From positions 1 to 14,409 of the forward strand of contig CAZEZY010000059.1 in NCBI GenBank assembly GCA_964516635.1: DNA of 14,409 bases. Reading direction: 5' to 3'. The notes beneath the pieces are model-generated. The model had not been told where the DNA came from. It worked only from the letters and a program-made list of their open reading frames with translations, and searched no databases. Both the position numbers and the translations under genes were made by a program. Origin of the DNA: CAZEZY01 sp964516635 (GTDB lineage: Bacteria > Pseudomonadota > Gammaproteobacteria > Burkholderiales > Burkholderiaceae_C). Each line of letters opens with the position of its first letter. The first letter of the stretch is position 1. Below are positions 13,815 through 14,409 of the stretch, piece by piece.

Positions 13815-14409
13815 ATGTTGCGCCGGTATTGGCCCCCGACTTCAAACAGGGCGCGAGTGATCTGCCCCAGGGAGCACACGCGCACCGCGTCCATCAGCAC
13901 CTCGAACACGTTGCGGTTCTCGATCACGGCGTCTTTCAGGCGCTGCAGCATCGCGGGTGCCTGGGTGGCGTGGCGGGTGTGGAAGTCGTTCAGGCGGGTG
14001 AACTGGCTCTGCTTTTCCTCTTCGGTGGAGCGGGCCAGTTCCAGCGTGTCCGGAATCGGGTCGCCATGCGGGTTGCGGAAGGTGTTGACGCCGATGATGG
14101 GGTACTCCCCGGTGTGCTTGAGCATTTCGTAGTGCATGGATTCGTCCTGAATCCGCCCACGCTGGTAGCCGGTCTCCATCGCGCCCAGCACGCCGCCGCG
14201 CTCGGCAATGCGCTCGAACTCGCGCAACACGGCTTCTTCCACCAGTTCGGTCAGTTCGTCGATGACGAAGGCGCCCTGATTCGGGTTCTCGTTCTTGGCC
14301 AGGCCCCACTCGCGGTTGATGATGAGCTGGATCGCCATCGCACGGCGCACCGACTCTTCGGTGGGCGTGGTGATGGCTTCGTCGAACGCGTTGGTGTGCA
14401 GGCTGTTGC
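13811..14409 (-). CDS. icmF: Acyl-CoA mutase C-terminus, IcmF (fused isobutyryl-CoA mutase) type, partial
   Basis: The C-terminal about 198 residues of an adenosylcobalamin-dependent acyl-CoA mutase; the rest lies beyond base 14409. The frame continues to the window edge, where codons read NSLHTNAFDEAITTPTEES. Also seen: RRAMAIQLIINREWGLAKNENP, GGVLGAMETGYQRG, LKHTGEYPIIGVNTF and the end LFEVGGQYRRNM. That ending and the lack of a C-terminal cobalamin domain (no DxHxxG) fit IcmF, in which the B12 and G-protein domains precede the substrate barrel, rather than MutB, where B12 binding is C-terminal. IcmF interconverts isobutyryl-CoA and n-butyryl-CoA. An isolated large subunit such as IcmA cannot be excluded. 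The EamA transporter gene starts within its stop codon. Confidence 0.88.
   Translation of the reverse strand, partial: NSLHTNAFDEAITTPTEESVRRAMAIQLIINREWGLAKNENPNQGAFVIDELTELVEEAVLREFERIAERGGVLGAMETGYQRGRIQDESMHYEMLKHTGEYPIIGVNTFRNPHGDPIPDTLELARSTEEEKQSQFTRLNDFHTRHATQAPAMLQRLKDAVIENRNVFEVLMDAVRVCSLGQITRALFEVGGQYRRNM

Noticed and set aside
12958..13845. Long overlapping frames within the EamA and mutase genes (also 13110-14132 on the plus strand)
   Set aside because: Low-complexity shadow translations of high-GC coding sequence; the transporter and mutase frames have clear homology.

Overview
The window reads as ordinary chromosomal DNA from a betaproteobacterium, most likely order Burkholderiales and close to the Comamonadaceae. 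The reasons are high GC, dense coding on both strands, the protein sequences of RuvB, TtcA, Cca and the IcmF-type C-terminus, and the local gene order. The taxon is an inference from protein resemblance; no rRNA or tRNA is present. There is no mobile element, CRISPR array, phage gene or recognisable defence gene. No gap between genes exceeds about 100 bp.

Layout. 1-1634 (+): end of ruvA, then ruvB (Holliday junction branch migration). 1646-2284 (-): a histidine phosphatase, divergent from cheV (2376-3356, +), an orphan chemotaxis coupling/receiver protein. 3372-5550 (-): a tightly packed run transcribed as a pteridine-reductase-like SDR (FolM type), folB, ttcA, with folB and ttcA overlapping. 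5549-6920 (+): a NDUFAF7/MidA-like SAM methyltransferase and a 64-residue DUF2905 membrane protein, head to head with the SDR gene. 6922-12267 (-): slt (lytic transglycosylase), an NDUFA9-like SDR, a CsoR/RcnR/FrmR-family repressor, a glutathione S-transferase and cca, probably one operon or overlapping transcripts. 12277-12891 (+): fthC-type 5-formyltetrahydrofolate cyclo-ligase. 12909-14409 (-): the C-terminus of an isobutyryl-CoA mutase (IcmF type) overlapping an EamA/DMT transporter gene.

Functional threads. Three genes touch folate or pterin chemistry (folB, the FolM-like SDR, fthC). Two are homologous to accessory factors of mitochondrial complex I (NDUFAF7-like methyltransferase, NDUFA9-like SDR). 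Two act on tRNA (ttcA, cca). The rest is housekeeping.

I found no convincing new system. The points most worth a second look are the repressor whose usual second-helix metal ligand positions are not His/Cys, the two head-to-head gene pairs whose start codons touch or lie 9 bp apart, inverted repeats in front of the repressor gene, a C8 tract early in the methyltransferase gene, and an 11-residue insertion in the catalytic head of Cca.
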